Assembly (NCBI RefSeq): GCF_001685395.1
Contig: NZ_CP014167.1
Location: forward strand, 2,423,501 to 2,487,500
Reading direction: 5' to 3'
Origin: Paenibacillus yonginensis
GTDB lineage: Bacteria; Bacillota; Bacilli; Paenibacillales; Paenibacillaceae
Length of the DNA stretch: 64,000 nt
Shown: in pieces, positions 16,794-25,318 of the stretch
Layout: the number at the start of each line of letters is the position of its first letter
Numbering within the stretch: the stretch's first letter is position 1
Program-made: the position numbers and the translations under genes
The notes under the pieces: generated by a model
The model's database searches: none
The model's input: only the letters and a program-made list of their open reading frames with translations
What the model was told of the DNA's origin: nothing

Positions 16794-18074
16794 TCAAGCC
16801 GGGTCCAGCTGCTTGAGCAGAGGCGTTTCACGATATACAACGGCGCCAAGCGACCGGAACATATCTTCAATCCGCTCATACCCGCGGTCGATGTGGTGAA
16901 TCTGTTCGACCGTTGTTTTCCCCTGGGCTGCAAGACCCGCTATCACCAGCGCAGCGCCAGCCCTGAGATCCGTAGCCTCGACGGTTGCACCGTACAGACG
17001 AGGGACCCCCCGGATGATCGCCGAATGCAGATCCACGGTAATATCGGCTCCCATTCGCATCAGCTCGCTTACATGCTTAAACCGTCCTTCAAATACGGTT
17101 TCTTTGATGATGCTGGTTCCGTCCGCCAAAGAGAGCAGTACCATAATCTGAGACTGCAAATCCGTCGGAAATGCCGGATAAGGCGAAGTCACGATCCGGT
17201 CTACCGCTTTGGGGCGGGTCAATCCATTAACGCTAATTATATCATCGTAAGCCCTGATTTGGATACCGGCCCGGCGCAGCACATGCAATAGAGACACCAG
17301 ATGAGACGGATTGCTGTTGCGGAGCGTCACGCTGCCCCGCGTGGCTGCCGCTGCAATCAGCGCAGTTCCGGCTACGATCCGGTCGGGAATGATTTCGTAT
17401 TCGCAGGGCACCAGCTTCTTGACGCCCCGGATCGTAATCGTATCCGTTCCGGCCCCGATGATCGACGCCCCCATCGCATTCAGAAAATTCTGAAGGTCCT
17501 GAATTTCAGGCTCTCGCGCCGCATTGGTCAGCGTTGTCGTTCCTTCCGCCAGCACAGCGGCCATCATGATATTTTCAGTGGCTCCGACACTTGGAAAATC
17601 GAGATGGATATCCGTTCCTTTCAGTCTGGCTGCTGCACAGCGTATTTGGCTGCCGGTTTCCTCAATAACAGCCCCCAGCGCTTCCAGACCGCTTAGGTGC
17701 ATATCAATTTTACGTTCTCCGATCGCGCATCCTCCAGGCTGGTAAATAAACACCTCTCCGAATCTGGCGAGCAGCGGCCCCATCAGGAAGATGGAAGAGC
17801 GCATCTGCTTCATCAAATCCTCAGGCACATGGGAAGAAACCGCTTTGGAGGAATCAATCATCACTTCATCGCCGTTTCTTGCTACCTCACAGCCAAGACG
17901 GGTTAAGATACCCAACATGACCTCAATATCCAGCAGGCGCGGAACATTGCGAAGACGTACTGTCCCATCGGCCAGCAGACTTGCCGCCATAATCGGCAAA
18001 GCCGCGTTCTTCGCTCCATGGATTCTTATGGTTCCTGAGAGGGGTTTCCCGCCTTCAATCACCAATTTGTCCAA
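16794..18074 (-). CDS. murA: UDP-GlcNAc enolpyruvyl transferase MurA
   Basis: MurA transfers enolpyruvate from PEP to UDP-GlcNAc, the first committed step of peptidoglycan synthesis and the fosfomycin target. The N-terminus has GGKPLSGTIRIHGAKNAALP. The catalytic loop is QPGGCAIGERKIDMH with Cys116, so fosfomycin can react in principle. Length 426 residues. The start is TTG at 18074 with GGAGGT just upstream; it restores the family N-terminus (LDKLVIEGGK). Its place between murB and divIB differs from B. subtilis, where murA is elsewhere. Confidence 0.96.
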   Translation of the reverse strand: MDKLVIEGGKPLSGTIRIHGAKNAALPIMAASLLADGTVRLRNVPRLLDIEVMLGILTRLGCEVARNGDEVMIDSSKAVSSHVPEDLMKQMRSSIFLMGPLLARFGEVFIYQPGGCAIGERKIDMHLSGLEALGAVIEETGSQIRCAAARLKGTDIHLDFPSVGATENIMMAAVLAEGTTTLTNAAREPEIQDLQNFLNAMGASIIGAGTDTITIRGVKKLVPCEYEIIPDRIVAGTALIAAAATRGSVTLRNSNPSHLVSLLHVLRRAGIQIRAYDDIISVNGLTRPKAVDRIVTSPYPAFPTDLQSQIMVLLSLADGTSIIKETVFEGRFKHVSELMRMGADITVDLHSAIIRGVPRLYGATVEATDLRAGAALVIAGLAAQGKTTVEQIHHIDRGYERIEDMFRSLGAVVYRETPLLKQLDPA

Positions 18075-18090
18075 TGTATCACCTCCGAGT

Positions 18091-18996
18091 TTACCGCTCA
18101 CCCACCACAAACACTTCAGGAACGAGTTCAACTCCGCTGCGGTCTGCAATCGTATTCCTGATGTGATTCATAAGGGTGAGAACGTCCTCCGCTGTCGCTT
18201 GCCCGGTGTTGACGATAAAATTGGCATGAACCCCGGAAATCTCGGCACCGCCTACCCGGGTTCCTTTTAAACCTGCCGATTCAATCAGCCTTGCGGCAAA
18301 ATCGCCGGGAGGGTTTCTGAACACGCTGCCGGCGCACGGCATTTGAAGCGGCTGCGTATTCCTGCGCCGTTCCTTGAAGGCGGCCATGGAGGCTCTGATG
18401 GATTCCGGATTGCCTTCCTCCAGTTCGAATACGGCCCCGACAACCGCTCCTCTTCTGCGATGAAGGAAGGAGTGCCGGTATTGAAAGGCCATCTCCTCAG
18501 ACCCGCAGGTTACCAATTCACCGTTCTCCAGTACAATTTCAGCAGACTTAAATACTCGCGACACATCAGACCCGTGAGCCCCGGCGTTCATATAAACGGC
18601 GCCGCCGACAGTTCCAGGAATACCGGAAGCAAATTCCAGTCCCGTTAGCCCCTTTTTGCCGGCCATTACGCTTAGACTGACAAACGAAGTGCCTCCTCCG
18701 GCCTCCACTTCCCTGCCCCGAAACTCGGCAAACTCAAAAGATGCACCAAGTTTGATCACAGCTCCGCGGATTCCTTTATCAGAGACAAGCAAATTCGAGC
18801 CCTTGCCGAGCAGCATCCAGGGAATCCGCTGCAGGTGCAGCAGCCGGATCAGCTTCTGAAGCTGCCCCTTGTGCTCAGGAATAATCAAGGCATCAGCAGG
18901 ACCGCCGATCTTCCAGGTTGTATGTCTGGACATCGGTTCGTCCGTCAGGACAGCTCCAACCTCGTGTTCGGCTAACTGCGAAATCCATGGCTGCAA
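18091..18996 (-). CDS. murB: UDP-N-acetylenolpyruvoylglucosamine reductase MurB
   Basis: This FAD enzyme reduces the MurA product with NADPH to UDP-MurNAc. The FAD-binding part has HTTWKIGGPADALIIPE and GKGSNLLVSDKGIRG. GIPGTVGGAVYMNAGAHG is also typical. The catalytic serine is in CAGSVFRNPPGDFAARLIE. The start is best as TTG at 18996, eight bases after AGGAGG, giving the usual 301 residues; an ATG 15 codons earlier has no clear ribosome binding site. murA follows after 16 bases. Confidence 0.93.
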   Translation of the reverse strand: MQPWISQLAEHEVGAVLTDEPMSRHTTWKIGGPADALIIPEHKGQLQKLIRLLHLQRIPWMLLGKGSNLLVSDKGIRGAVIKLGASFEFAEFRGREVEAGGGTSFVSLSVMAGKKGLTGLEFASGIPGTVGGAVYMNAGAHGSDVSRVFKSAEIVLENGELVTCGSEEMAFQYRHSFLHRRRGAVVGAVFELEEGNPESIRASMAAFKERRRNTQPLQMPCAGSVFRNPPGDFAARLIESAGLKGTRVGGAEISGVHANFIVNTGQATAEDVLTLMNHIRNTIADRSGVELVPEVFVVGER

Positions 18997-19209
18997 ACGT
19001 AATCCCTCCTGTTGGCTTTGGCTGCCTTGCTCCGCAGCCATCCGGCGGCTTCAGGACGAGGCCGTCCGCCGCTCGTTCATATCGCTGGCTTCAGTCTCTT
19101 GGGGTGATTGTCACGATTATAGGGTATCTTATGAAAACCTCTTACAGAGTGTGACAAATGCCCGGATCACTACCCGCTCAGCGATTCAGCAGTTCAGCAG
19201 TTCAGCCGT

Positions 19210-20322
19210 TCAGCCATTGCCACCGGCCAAACGGCGAAGCATTTCAACAATGACATGAGCCGAGTCGGGCTTGCCCCGCTTCCGTGCCGCTTCCGCCATT
19301 GCTTGTCTGGCCGGTTCATCCTTCATCAGGCGCTGGATCTCCTGAAATAACGTTTGACCGGACAGATTTGTTTCCAAAATAACCGATGCCGCTCCGGCCG
19401 CTTCCAGGTTGCGTGCATTTTTCTCCTGGTGATTATTGGTTACATTGGGCGAAGGAATCAGGATCGAAGGGATGCCAAGCGATGTTACCTCAGCTAGAAA
19501 CGAAGCGCCCGAACGACCGGCGATCACCTTCGTGACCGCGAGCACCTCAGGCATATTGTGTATGTAAGGCAGCACATGAAGCCGTGAAGGCATTCTGCCC
19601 GCTTTTTTCCGAATCTCCTTAACGGTTGCCTCATAATAGCTTTCTCCGGTTACATAAACAAAATGGACATTAGGCAGCTTCTCGGTTAAAGCAGCCATAT
19701 CAATCATGGCTTCATTGATCGCTTTAGCGCCTCTGCTGCCACCCGCTACCAGCACGATGTCGCTGCCGGAAGGAAGTCCAAGAGAAGCGTAACCACGCTC
19801 CTTGTCCGCTTTAAACACAGTTGTGGCCCGGGGATTGCCGGTGTATTCCACCGCTTTGGCTCCCGGGAAGGCCTGCTCGGTTCCTTCAAAACTTACCGCT
19901 ACTGCGTTCACATATTTGCTCAAAAATTTGTTGGTCAACCCGGGAACCGCATTCTGCTCATGAATAACCGACGGAATGCCAAGCTTCGCGGCGGCATAAA
20001 CGACCGGACCACACACATATCCGCCCGTACCGATCACCACGTCCGGCTTGAATTCCTTAAGCAGACGTTTGGAGGTGCGGACCCCTTTTAGAAAGCGCAT
20101 AACCGTCTTGACATTGTCGAAGGACAGCTTGCGGCGGAAGCCCGTAATCTCTATGGCCTCAAACCGGATGTTTTCTTGTGGAACCAGCTTGCTTTCAAGC
20201 CCCTTGGTCCCGCCGATATACAGGAATTCCGTTCCCGGAACTTCTTCGCTGAATTGCTTCGCTACGGCCAGCGCCGGATATATGTGTCCGCCCGTGCCGC
20301 CGCCTGTGAGCACAATTCGCAT
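19210..20322 (-). CDS. murG: MurG, lipid II synthase
   Basis: This peripheral membrane glycosyltransferase adds GlcNAc to lipid I to make lipid II. The N-terminal GGGTGGHIYPALAVA is the MurG signature, with VIGTGGYVCGPVVYAA and HEQNAVPGLTNK following. The C-terminal UDP-GlcNAc site is seen in GRSGASFLAEVTSLGIPSILIP. Length 370 residues. ATG at 20322 follows GAGGTGA, four bases after the spoVE stop. The last codons and following bases contain a short period-8 repeat (TTCAGCAG units, 19185-19215). Confidence 0.97.
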   Translation of the reverse strand: MRIVLTGGGTGGHIYPALAVAKQFSEEVPGTEFLYIGGTKGLESKLVPQENIRFEAIEITGFRRKLSFDNVKTVMRFLKGVRTSKRLLKEFKPDVVIGTGGYVCGPVVYAAAKLGIPSVIHEQNAVPGLTNKFLSKYVNAVAVSFEGTEQAFPGAKAVEYTGNPRATTVFKADKERGYASLGLPSGSDIVLVAGGSRGAKAINEAMIDMAALTEKLPNVHFVYVTGESYYEATVKEIRKKAGRMPSRLHVLPYIHNMPEVLAVTKVIAGRSGASFLAEVTSLGIPSILIPSPNVTNNHQEKNARNLEAAGAASVILETNLSGQTLFQEIQRLMKDEPARQAMAEAARKRGKPDSAHVIVEMLRRLAGGNG

Positions 20323-20326
20323 AAAA

Positions 20327-21424
20327 TCACCTCGCGTGCCGGGATAGATTCAGCAGGATGCCGAGTGCCGTCAGCATCAGCGTCAGCGATGAACCGCCGT
20401 AGCTGATGAGCGGGAGCGTAATGCCCGTCACCGGCATCAGCCCAATAACTACCCCGATATTAATAATTACTTGTATGGCTACCATGCCCACAATGCCGAC
20501 GGCCAAAAAGCTGCCGAATTTGTCTTCAATCGTCATCGCTACCCGCATGCCTCTCCAGACAAGGATGAGGAACAGGAGCAGCACCAGCGTACCGCCTATG
20601 AACCCTAGTTCTTCAGACAAAATCGAGAAAATAAAATCCGTCTGCGGCTCGGGGACATAGCTGAACTTCTGCCGGCTCATGCCAAGTCCCAGACCGGCCA
20701 GTCCCCCCGGTCCGATCGCATAAAGCGACTGGATAATCTGATAACCCGCGCCAAGCGGGTCAGACCATGGATCAAGGAAAGCCGTAATCCTCTGCAGCCG
20801 GTACGGCGCAGCGAGAACCAATCCCACGAACCCGGCTACCCCCAGCATGGCTAGTCCGGTCAAATGCTGAAACCGTGCGCCCGCCGTGAAAATAATCAGC
20901 ATGGCCGCCCCCATCATGACCGTGCCTGTGCCCAAATCGGGCTGCAGCATGATCAGGCCAAAGGCCAGTCCGCTCACGCCGAGCGGCGGCAGCAAACCTT
21001 TTACAAAGCGGGTGATATCATAGGTGTCCTTGCTGAGCCAATACGACAGGAACAAAATCATCCCCAGCTTCATAAATTCCGACGGCTGGATTCCGAACGA
21101 ACTAATGCCAAGCCAGCTTCTAGCCCCGCCCCGGACCGCACCGATGCCGGGAATCAGCACGATGACCAGCAGACCGAAGCAGACCAGCAGACCCAGCTTG
21201 GCGTATTTCCGCAGCCGCCGATAGTCGAAGTTCATCATAAAGAACATAGCAATCAAACCAAGAAATGCAAACAAGAGCTGTCTCTTCAAGAAATAAAAAG
21301 AGTCTCCATGATCATGGAACCCCAGCACGGACCCTGCGCTGTATACCATGACCATTCCAATCGCCAGCAGGCTTATGATGCTGATCAGAAGCCAAATATC
21401 CGGCGCACGGCGCAACTTGCTCAT
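20327..21424 (-). CDS. spoVE: SEDS glycosyltransferase SpoVE/FtsW type
   Basis: SEDS proteins polymerise lipid II into glycan strands together with a class B PBP. About ten membrane segments are seen. Motifs include MVYSAGSVLGF, the long GARSWLGISSFGIQPSEFMKLG, and the C-terminal GVVIGLMPVTGITLPLISYGGSS. At 365 residues it matches SpoVE (366 in B. subtilis). FtsW cannot be excluded by sequence alone, but the place between murD and murG is that of spoVE, and spoVD is in the same cluster. The start ATG at 21424 follows GAGGTGG. Confidence 0.92.
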   Translation of the reverse strand: MSKLRRAPDIWLLISIISLLAIGMVMVYSAGSVLGFHDHGDSFYFLKRQLLFAFLGLIAMFFMMNFDYRRLRKYAKLGLLVCFGLLVIVLIPGIGAVRGGARSWLGISSFGIQPSEFMKLGMILFLSYWLSKDTYDITRFVKGLLPPLGVSGLAFGLIMLQPDLGTGTVMMGAAMLIIFTAGARFQHLTGLAMLGVAGFVGLVLAAPYRLQRITAFLDPWSDPLGAGYQIIQSLYAIGPGGLAGLGLGMSRQKFSYVPEPQTDFIFSILSEELGFIGGTLVLLLFLILVWRGMRVAMTIEDKFGSFLAVGIVGMVAIQVIINIGVVIGLMPVTGITLPLISYGGSSLTLMLTALGILLNLSRHAR

Positions 21425-21477
21425 AAGCGGAAGCCACCTCATATGCAGAAGTAGGGGCTTGTCAGATACCCCCCTAC

Positions 21478-22905
21478 TTAAAGGTTATGCACCGCCTCTT
21501 TAAAAATGCGTCCACGCTCTTCATAGGAAGCAAACATGTCCCAGCTCGCGCAGGCGGGAGATAATAGAACCACATCTCCTTTGTTTGCCAGCCCTTCGGC
21601 TTCCCGGATCGCGCGGCGCAGCGTATCGGCGGCGTCCTCCTCATTATCGACGGCGATTACCGAGGATATCCCCGCCAGTTTGGCGACCTGTGCGATTTTA
21701 TCTTTCGTCTGGCCCAGAGCCACTACGGCCTTCACTTTTTTATCCTGCAGGGAGGGCAGGAGATCCATATAATCGGAACCGCGGTCCAGCCCGCCCGCAA
21801 TCAATACAATCGGTGCGCTGAGTGCGCCGATCGCCATGGCAGTTGCTTTGGAATTGGTAGCTTTGGAGTTGTTGTAATAGACTACCCCGTTCTTTTCCTC
21901 TACGAACTCCAGCCGGTGTTCTACGCCGCGGAAGCTGCGCAGCGGCTCCGCCAGCTTAGCAGGCTCAGCCCCGGCAGCAATCGCGCAGGCTGCAGCAGCC
22001 AGCGCGTTCTCCACGTTGAAACGGCCTGGAAGGCCAATTTCCGAAGTATGCACCAGCATGACCGTTTCCCCATTAGGTTTACGGTAAATGACTTGCCGGT
22101 CCAGGCTGTCATCTTCTTTATCGGCATAAGGAGGTTCGACGTAAATACCGCCTTGAGGCAGCCGCTCCGTCATGGAGAACGGCAGCAGCTGTGCTTGGAT
22201 ATAAGGCACAAGCTCACGGCAGACCGGGTCATCCCAATTCAGGATCGCCGTATCGGCATCCTGCTGATTGGCGAACAGCTTGGCTTTGGAGGCAACATAA
22301 TCCTCCATCGTTTTGTGATAATCCAGATGGGTCTCCACAACATTAAGCAGACAAGCGACCCGCGGGCGGAAAGCCTGCGTGCCTTTCAGCTGGAAGCTGC
22401 TGAGCTCAACGACCATATAGTCGTCCGGCGTTGCCTTCAGCGAAGCTTCGGTCAGCGGAATGCCGATATTGCCGGCGACAATAGGAGATAATCCGGCCGC
22501 TTCGAGCATTTTCCCCGTCCAGGTGGTCGTGGTCGTCTTACCGTTGGAGCCGGTGATTCCAATCATCGGCGCCTTGCACAGCCAATATGCAACCTCTACC
22601 TCGGTTACAACCTCAATTCCCAGATCGAGAGCCGTCTGAACAGGAGGTGCCGTATAAGGGATGCCCGGGTTTTTAATAACCAAAGAAGTCCCCTTGTGAA
22701 TCAGCCCGTCCGGATGACCGCCGCAAACAACAGAAATTCCCAAAGCCTCCAATTCGGATGCTTCGGGACATTCGGACCTGTCTTTCTTATCGTTAACGAT
22801 AACGTTAGCTCCAAGCTTAAACATAACTTTCGCTACTTCGACTCCGCTTCTTGCCAGCCCCAGAACAACGACATCTTGTCCACGGTAATGTTCAGGATGA
22901 TTCAT
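21478..22905 (-). CDS. murD: UDP-MurNAc-L-Ala:D-Glu ligase MurD
   Basis: MurD adds D-glutamate to UDP-MurNAc-L-Ala in the cytoplasm. The order is an N-terminal nucleotide-sugar domain (VVVLGLARSGVEVAKVMFK), the ATP loop GITGSNGKTTTTTW (about residue 118), VETHLDYHKTMEDY, and the C-terminal ligand domain beginning FRGVEHRLEFV with NNSKATNSKAT. Length 475 residues. ATG at 22905 comes three bases after mraY and has AAGGGG upstream. Confidence 0.97.
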   Translation of the reverse strand: MNHPEHYRGQDVVVLGLARSGVEVAKVMFKLGANVIVNDKKDRSECPEASELEALGISVVCGGHPDGLIHKGTSLVIKNPGIPYTAPPVQTALDLGIEVVTEVEVAYWLCKAPMIGITGSNGKTTTTTWTGKMLEAAGLSPIVAGNIGIPLTEASLKATPDDYMVVELSSFQLKGTQAFRPRVACLLNVVETHLDYHKTMEDYVASKAKLFANQQDADTAILNWDDPVCRELVPYIQAQLLPFSMTERLPQGGIYVEPPYADKEDDSLDRQVIYRKPNGETVMLVHTSEIGLPGRFNVENALAAAACAIAAGAEPAKLAEPLRSFRGVEHRLEFVEEKNGVVYYNNSKATNSKATAMAIGALSAPIVLIAGGLDRGSDYMDLLPSLQDKKVKAVVALGQTKDKIAQVAKLAGISSVIAVDNEEDAADTLRRAIREAEGLANKGDVVLLSPACASWDMFASYEERGRIFKEAVHNL

Positions 22906-22908
22906 AAC

Positions 22909-23877
22909 TTACAACCCCTTATTGAGATAAAGTCCGATACCGGCCAGCACCAGGCCAACCGCCCAGAAGGTGACGACCACCCGCCATTCCGACCAGCCGG
23001 ACAGCTCAAAGTGATGGTGGATCGGGCTCATTTTGAAGATCCGTTTGCCGCGAAGCTTAAAGGAACCTACCTGCAGCACCACGGACAGCATTTCAATTAC
23101 AAAAATACCGCCGATCACGAGGAACAACAACTCGCTTTTGGTGACAATCGCAATCGCCGCAATCGCTCCTCCGATGCCGAGAGAGCCTGTATCGCCCATA
23201 AAGACTTTGGCCGGATGCGCATTAAAGACCAGGAAGCCCAGCACAGCGCCAATCATCGCGGCCGCACATACGGCGGCAGGCAGCGAAGTCGCCTGAATGG
23301 CTACGACAGCGAAAGCGCCGAAAGCAATTGCGCTCACGCCCGACAGCAGCCCGTCAAGACCGTCCGTAAAGTTCACCGCGTTGCTGATGGCGAGCATCAT
23401 AATCACAATAAACGGATAATAAAACCAGCCAGTCCAGTCGAAGGAATAATGCGTGCCCGGAATGCCGATAGCTGTGCTGTGGCCATTGCGGATAAGCAGA
23501 ATGCAAATAATAACGGCAAACAGAAGCTGGCCGAACAGCTTTTGCTTCGCCGTCAAACCTAGCGACCGTTTAAATACGATCTTGATATAGTCGTCCAGAA
23601 AGCCGACCAGCCCGAAGCCGAGTGAAGCGATGAGCAGCACATAAAAGTCGGTATCCATTTTATTCGTAAATTTCAAGAAAGCAATAGTAAAAGCCACCAT
23701 AATAATGATGCCGCCCATCGTTGGGGTTCCGGCTTTCTTCAAATGGCTTTGCGGGCCTTCGCCCCGGATCTGCTGCCCGAACTTCAGGCGGCGCAGCAAA
23801 GGAATGAACAGCGGTGCAGCAATCACGGCGAGAATAAAGGAAACGCCGATCGTTAAAAGTATAAGTTGAAAATCCAT
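22909..23877 (-). CDS. mraY: MraY, lipid I synthase
   Basis: This polytopic enzyme transfers phospho-MurNAc-pentapeptide to undecaprenyl phosphate. About ten membrane segments are visible. GTPTMGGIIIM is the N-terminal signature; FLDDYIKIVFKRSLGLTAKQK holds the catalytic aspartates; NFTDGLDGLLSG and the C-terminal histidine motif MSPIHHHFELSGWSE are intact. The start is ATG at 23877 after AAAGGGGAG (322 residues), the normal family N-terminus; the upstream extension overlaps murF. Confidence 0.97.
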   Translation of the reverse strand: MDFQLILLTIGVSFILAVIAAPLFIPLLRRLKFGQQIRGEGPQSHLKKAGTPTMGGIIIMVAFTIAFLKFTNKMDTDFYVLLIASLGFGLVGFLDDYIKIVFKRSLGLTAKQKLFGQLLFAVIICILLIRNGHSTAIGIPGTHYSFDWTGWFYYPFIVIMMLAISNAVNFTDGLDGLLSGVSAIAFGAFAVVAIQATSLPAAVCAAAMIGAVLGFLVFNAHPAKVFMGDTGSLGIGGAIAAIAIVTKSELLFLVIGGIFVIEMLSVVLQVGSFKLRGKRIFKMSPIHHHFELSGWSEWRVVVTFWAVGLVLAGIGLYLNKGL

Positions 23878-23893
23878 AATGGCTCCCCTTTCG

Positions 23894-25318
23894 CTATGAT
23901 TGTTTTCCTGTAAAATGTTGAACGGCCTGAGCGACCTCTTCAAGCCGATTGCCTCTTGAAGCCTTAATCAGCACCACATCATCCGGCCGGATGACAGCCT
24001 CAAGCGCCTCAATCAGCTTCGTCTTGTCAACAAAGGCTTGCACCGCCCCTGCCGGCAGCTGCTCGGCAGCTCCCTCTGCGATAAACGCGCCCAGCGGTCC
24101 ATAGGCAAATACCAGGTCCGCTTTATCCGGCGTAACAAACAGCCCCACATCCTTATGCATGCGCTCCGCATCCGCGCCAAGCTCGAGCATATCGCCAAGC
24201 ACGGCAATTCTGCGGCTGTATCCGTTCATGGAGGCCAGCACCTCCAGCGCCGCCCGCACCGAGGTTGGACTCGCATTATAAGCATCATTCAGAATGGTAA
24301 CGCCGCTCGTCCCCTTCAACAGCTCAATCCGCATGCCGGTCAGCTTCGTTTGTTCAAGCCCTTTGCGAATATTCTCCGCGCTTACTTCGTAATGAGCTGC
24401 TACGGCCATCGCCGCTAGTGCATTAGCCACATTATGTTTGCCAAGCAGCGGAAGCGTGTAGGCAGTCTGCGGATAATAACGGCTTGCCGTAAAGGTCGTT
24501 CCGGCCTCCAGGAACATCATGCCGGTCGGATAAAGATCATTGTTCTCGCTTAAACCGAAGGTCACGGTTTGAAGCCCTTCAGGTTTGACGGTTCCCGGTT
24601 CGCCCAGAACCTGAGGAATCAGCGGCTCATCGCCGTTGTAAACAAACAAGCCGTTCGGCTTCATCCCCGCCAAAATTTCCAGCTTCGCGCGGGCTATCTC
24701 TTCTCGCGAGCCCAAATGCTCCAGGTGGGACTCGCCGATGTTCGTCACGATCGCCGTCTCCGGACGGGCAATGGAGGAGAGCAGCTCGATTTCGCGGCGG
24801 GCGCTCATCCCCATTTCCAGCACGGCCATTTCCGTATCCTCTGGCATGGAGAGGATCGTAAGCGGCAAGCCGATATGGTTATTATAATTGCCCTGCGTCT
24901 TATGCACTTTATAAGTCGTAGACAGAAGGGACGTTACAATATCTTTGGTTGTAGTTTTGCCGTTGCTGCCTGTAATGCCGATGACACGGGCTCCGCATTG
25001 TTCCAGGTACGCTTTAGCGAGCTGCTGAAGCGCAGATAACGTATCTTCAACCAGAATAACCGGGCCTTCTGCCGGATAATCGTTACGGCTGCGGGACCAG
25101 AGCACAGCTCCGGCGCCCTGCCGAAGGCTCTCGGCTGCAAAATGATGCCCGTCAAAGTTCTCCCCGGTCAACGGGACAAACAAAACGTTCTCGGATAATT
25201 TACGCGAGTCCGTCGTAACACCTTGAATGCGGGCATCCGCCCCGTTCTCCCGGCCGGCCGGCATTATTAATTGTCCGCCGCACATGGCGGCAATTTCTTG
25301 TAAAGTTCTTGTTATCAC
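23894..25318 (-). CDS. murF: MurF, D-Ala-D-Ala adding ligase
   Basis: MurF completes the pentapeptide by adding D-Ala-D-Ala. The ATP loop is GITGSNGKTTTKDIV (about residue 112). TQGNYNNHIGLPLTIL, TNIGESHLEHLGSRE and ILNDAYNASPTSVRAALEVL are typical MurF signatures. Length 474 residues. The start is GTG at 25318 and overlaps the murE TGA (GTGA), so the two ligases are translationally coupled. Confidence 0.97.
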   Translation of the reverse strand: MITRTLQEIAAMCGGQLIMPAGRENGADARIQGVTTDSRKLSENVLFVPLTGENFDGHHFAAESLRQGAGAVLWSRSRNDYPAEGPVILVEDTLSALQQLAKAYLEQCGARVIGITGSNGKTTTKDIVTSLLSTTYKVHKTQGNYNNHIGLPLTILSMPEDTEMAVLEMGMSARREIELLSSIARPETAIVTNIGESHLEHLGSREEIARAKLEILAGMKPNGLFVYNGDEPLIPQVLGEPGTVKPEGLQTVTFGLSENNDLYPTGMMFLEAGTTFTASRYYPQTAYTLPLLGKHNVANALAAMAVAAHYEVSAENIRKGLEQTKLTGMRIELLKGTSGVTILNDAYNASPTSVRAALEVLASMNGYSRRIAVLGDMLELGADAERMHKDVGLFVTPDKADLVFAYGPLGAFIAEGAAEQLPAGAVQAFVDKTKLIEALEAVIRPDDVVLIKASRGNRLEEVAQAVQHFTGKQS

